A DNA stretch of 64,000 nucleotides, from NCBI GenBank assembly GCA_015056085.1, contig SVHA01000003.1, positions 1 through 64,000 of the forward strand. Reading direction: 5' to 3'. The translations under genes and the position numbers were made by a program. Positions 61,499 through 64,000 of this stretch are shown here, one piece after another. The notes below the pieces were generated by a model that saw only the letters and a list, made by a program, of their open reading frames with translations, was not told the DNA's origin and did not search any database. The first letter of the stretch is position 1; every line of letters starts with the position of its first letter. Source of the stretch: Clostridiales bacterium. GTDB lineage: Bacteria > Bacillota > Clostridia > Christensenellales > Aristaeellaceae.

Positions 61499-63184
61499 AT
61501 GAAGCGCCTGTTGATTTTCCTTTTGGCCCTGCTGCTGACGCCCGTGATGGCGCTGGCCGTGGAAGCCGTGCCCATGGATGACCTGGACTGGGTGGATCCC
61601 GATCAGGCGGCGAATGTGCCCGAAGGCACGCTGCAGTTCGGCGATTCCGGCGCTTCGGTTTTGCAGCTGCAGACCCGGCTGACGGAACTGGCGTATTATT
61701 CCGGCGCCATTTCCGGCGAATTCGGCGCCGGCACCCGCACGGCGCTGGAATCCTTTCAGGCGGATTTTGACCTGCCTGTGACCGGCATTGCCGACCCGGA
61801 CACCCAGGACATCCTCCTGGCCGCCCAGTATCGCCCCCTGCGCTACGGCTCTCAGGGGCAACTGGTGAAAAACCTGCAGACCCGCCTGCTGGTGCTGGGA
61901 TTCTACGGCGGAAAGATCTCCGGCAATTATCTCACCGCCACCTTAGACGCCGTGACGGCCTTCCAGGCAAAAAACGGCCTGATCGCCAACGGCGTGGCTG
62001 ACCCGGACACCCAGGCCATCCTCTATGACCGCAATGCCCGGGGCTATAACGACTCTCCCCTGCCTGCCGCCACCCCGGCGCCTGTTAAGGAGCCTTCCTT
62101 CCTGGTGGATGAATCCTCCGAGGCTTTTGCCACCCCCGCACCCACGGTGGCCTTCACCAAGATCATGAAGTACGGCGACGCTTCGCCGGAAGTCAAGGTG
62201 GTGCAGGCCCGCCTGACGGACCTGGGCTTCTATGAAGGGCCCATTTCCGGCAATTATCTGGGCCATACCCGCAATGCCGTGAAGGCCTTCCAGGAGCATC
62301 ACGCCATGGAAGCAGACGGCATCATGGGCGAAAGCACCTGGAATCTGCTGTTCAATGATGACGCCGTGCTGTCCGCCGAGGAATCCCCCCGGCCGACCCC
62401 CGCCCCCACCCCGGTGCCCTTTGCCATCACCGTAGACGTGACCAATCAGGTCACCACCGTCTACACCCGGGATGAATACGGCGATTACACCGTCGTCGTG
62501 CGGCAGATGCTCTGCTCCACCGGCACCAAGGGCTATCCCTCCGATGTGGGCGAATTTGTGCTGACGGGCCGCCGGGCCCGGTGGTGCGACTTCCCCCAGT
62601 GGGGCGGCCACGCCCAGTACTGGACGAAGATCAACGAGTCCATCGCCTTCCATTCCGTGGTGTATAACACCGTAGATACCATGGACCTGTCGGTGAAGAG
62701 TTACAACAATCTGGGCAAGCGTGCCTCCCACGGCTGCATCCGCCTCACCGTCGCCGACGCCCGGTGGATCTACAACAACTGCGGCGCCGGAACAGTGGTC
62801 ACCATCACCGAGGACCTGCCCTCCGACCCGGAACTGAAGGCGGCGCTGAAACTCCCCGCCCTCAATAAGGAGTATATGCTGCCCTATGTCACCGCCCAGC
62901 CCACCGCTGCGCCGGTGTATGTCTCCGGCGCCCAGCCGCCCCTGCCCCTGACGACGCTCAAAAAGAACCAGACCTCCCCTGCGGTCTACTGGCTGCAGAG
63001 CAAACTCAAGGAGGAAGGCTACTACACCGGTACCGTCACCGGCACCTATCTGGACGGCACCGTCAAGGCCGTCAAGGCCTTCCAGAAGGCCAACGGCCTC
63101 AGCGTCACCGGCACCGCCAACGTGCAGACGCTGGAACTTCTCTACGCCGATGAACTGTCCCTGCTCTCCCCTGCGCCGCAGTGA
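61499..63184 (+). CDS. L,D-transpeptidase (YkuD) with PG-binding repeats
   Basis: Exported enzyme of 561 residues. The signal peptide ends MALAVEA. Three PG_binding_1 units (about 42-105, 112-175, 220-285) precede a YkuD domain (about 305-440) with HSVVYNTVDT and the catalytic SHGCIRL motif (Cys nucleophile). A fourth PG-binding unit lies at about 485-550. It would form 3-3 cross-links or attach proteins in the wall. GGGGAGTG precedes the ATG. Pro-rich linkers separate the domains. Confidence 0.93.
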   Translation: MKRLLIFLLALLLTPVMALAVEAVPMDDLDWVDPDQAANVPEGTLQFGDSGASVLQLQTRLTELAYYSGAISGEFGAGTRTALESFQADFDLPVTGIADPDTQDILLAAQYRPLRYGSQGQLVKNLQTRLLVLGFYGGKISGNYLTATLDAVTAFQAKNGLIANGVADPDTQAILYDRNARGYNDSPLPAATPAPVKEPSFLVDESSEAFATPAPTVAFTKIMKYGDASPEVKVVQARLTDLGFYEGPISGNYLGHTRNAVKAFQEHHAMEADGIMGESTWNLLFNDDAVLSAEESPRPTPAPTPVPFAITVDVTNQVTTVYTRDEYGDYTVVVRQMLCSTGTKGYPSDVGEFVLTGRRARWCDFPQWGGHAQYWTKINESIAFHSVVYNTVDTMDLSVKSYNNLGKRASHGCIRLTVADARWIYNNCGAGTVVTITEDLPSDPELKAALKLPALNKEYMLPYVTAQPTAAPVYVSGAQPPLPLTTLKKNQTSPAVYWLQSKLKEEGYYTGTVTGTYLDGTVKAVKAFQKANGLSVTGTANVQTLELLYADELSLLSPAPQ

Positions 63185-63204
63185 TGATGAGCGGGATTCA
63201 TGGT

Positions 63205-63229
63205 GCTCCCCTTCGGGGGAGCGTTTTTT
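63205..63229 (+). terminator. Terminator for L,D-transpeptidase gene
   Basis: GCTCCCC, TTCG, GGGGAGC, then GTTTTTT. Confidence 0.92.
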
Positions 63230-63248
63230 GTTGCGGTGAAAGGTGCGC

Positions 63249-63274
63249 AAAAAAGGCACGGCAAATGCCGTGCC
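63249..63274 (-). terminator. Terminator for metallophosphoesterase gene
   Basis: Minus strand: GGCACGGCA, TT, TGCCGTGCC, then six T. Confidence 0.92.
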
Positions 63275-63284
63275 TGAAATAGCC

Positions 63285-63986
63285 TTATTCTTCCGGCCCG
63301 AGTTCCAGCAGAATCATCTCACAGGGATTGCCCCACCGGGGGGCGCCGCTGGAGTTGGTCATGCCCCGGGAGACCAGCAGTTTTCCGCCGAAATAGGCGC
63401 CGTGGGTCCATCGGGGGAAGACGCCCTGTCCCGGCGCATAGACGCCCCGGTTCAGCAGGTTGATCTGCCCGCCGTGGGCGTGCCCGGCGAGGGTCAGATC
63501 GATGTCATGGCCCGCAACATAGCGCTTGAAATATTCCGGGTGATGGCACAAAAGCAACCGGAAACCTTCCTGCTTTTCCATGTCAGCGAGGAAGGAAGCA
63601 TCCACTGCCTTGCGGGGGGCGCTGGACAATCCGCCGATGACCACTTCACCGAAGGAGACGAAGCGGTTGTGCAGCACTGTCACGGGGCACTTGACCGCTT
63701 CCTGCCAGTAGGCGTCCCTTTCCGCCGCTTTCCATTCATGGTTGCCGATGGAATAGAAGGTGGGGGCGATGTCCGCCGCCGCCTTCAAAAAGGGAATGGC
63801 GTAATCATAGCCCGGCTTGTGACGGTTGATCATGTCGCCGGCAATCAGGATGGCGTCCAGCCCTTGCAGGGCGGGCAGTACATCGGCATAGGGGCCGTTG
63901 TGCAAATCGCTGACCACCGCCAGCGTCAGGGGCTTTGTGATGCGAGGGCTGCGCACCACATGGCGGGTGATAACTCTCTCAGCCAT
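63285..63986 (-). CDS. Metallophosphoesterase, YaeI/YkuE-like
   Basis: Calcineurin-like phosphoesterase of 233 residues. SDLHNGPY, AGDMINRHK, GNHEWKA, LCHHPEYF and LAGHAHGGQ give the complete two-metal site. No clear signal peptide, unlike many YaeI members. GGAGG lies 9 nt before the ATG at 63986. Substrate unknown; relatives act on lipid A precursors or phosphodiesters. Confidence 0.88.
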   Translation of the reverse strand: MAERVITRHVVRSPRITKPLTLAVVSDLHNGPYADVLPALQGLDAILIAGDMINRHKPGYDYAIPFLKAAADIAPTFYSIGNHEWKAAERDAYWQEAVKCPVTVLHNRFVSFGEVVIGGLSSAPRKAVDASFLADMEKQEGFRLLLCHHPEYFKRYVAGHDIDLTLAGHAHGGQINLLNRGVYAPGQGVFPRWTHGAYFGGKLLVSRGMTNSSGAPRWGNPCEMILLELGPEE

Positions 63987-64000
63987 GTTGGGCGTCCTCC

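Overview
The window looks like a chromosomal segment of a fairly GC-rich clostridial Firmicute, probably a gut-type anaerobe known only from genomes. Evidence: strong AGGAGG ribosome-binding sites, the ylxM-ffh-rpsP-khpA-rimM-trmD order, a SigE/SigK-type sigma factor and a BofC-like protein (both point to sporulation ancestry), an Opp peptide importer, a CUT1 sugar-type importer, and many secreted peptidoglycan-binding proteins. UGA is used as a stop. I see no tRNA, rRNA, CRISPR array, prophage or transposase.

Layout: 1-0.84 kb, repeat mosaic. 0.84-2.7 kb (-), sigma factor and an Hpt/LytTR signalling pair. 2.9-3.7 kb (+), HIT protein and small membrane protein. 3.8-5.4 kb (-), AAC(3)-like acetyltransferase and an EEP-family phosphatase. 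5.7-15.4 kb (+), purine permease, RDD protein, then a CUT1-type ABC importer followed by a secreted SNase-like nuclease and an OB-fold protein. 15.5-16.8 kb, repeat mosaic. 16.8-26.9 kb (-), surE with two NrnA-like DHH phosphoesterases, a FliB-like protein, and oppBCDF-oppA. 27.1-28.8 kb, repeat mosaic. 28.8-34.8 kb (-), a large SH3/PG-binding protein, another repeat mosaic, and a membrane-anchored Ig-like repeat protein. 35.2-36.6 kb (+), cytidylate-kinase-like gene and a secreted protein. 36.6-45.8 kb (-), HflX with an N-terminal JAMM motif, a YbhN-like protein, the trmD-to-ylxM cluster, PepV. 46-51.8 kb (-), two tandem solute-binding genes (one frameshifted) and a second PG-binding protein. 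51.9-57.2 kb, mixed metabolic genes including pfkA and a ProX-type editing protein. 57.4-58.2 kb, fifth repeat mosaic. 58.2-61.3 kb (-), a methionine importer operon with an unusual leader. 61.5-64 kb, L,D-transpeptidase and metallophosphoesterase.

The most unusual locus is 58.2-61.33 kb. The MetQ-like binding protein appears circularly permuted: the half that is normally C-terminal comes first, and the normal N-terminal half ends the protein. It has a transmembrane anchor instead of a lipobox. Upstream, a consensus-type promoter drives a 26-residue leader peptide with seven methionines, followed by an intrinsic terminator whose loop can pair with the end of the leader reading frame. This is the layout expected of ribosome-mediated attenuation responding to methionine.

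A second unusual feature is a family of non-coding hairpin arrays at five loci. At all five, the array begins exactly at the stop codon of a minus-strand gene. Many hairpins differ in arm sequence yet stay complementary, so the fold rather than the sequence appears to be maintained.

All similarity statements come from recognising families by eye; no search or folding program was run.
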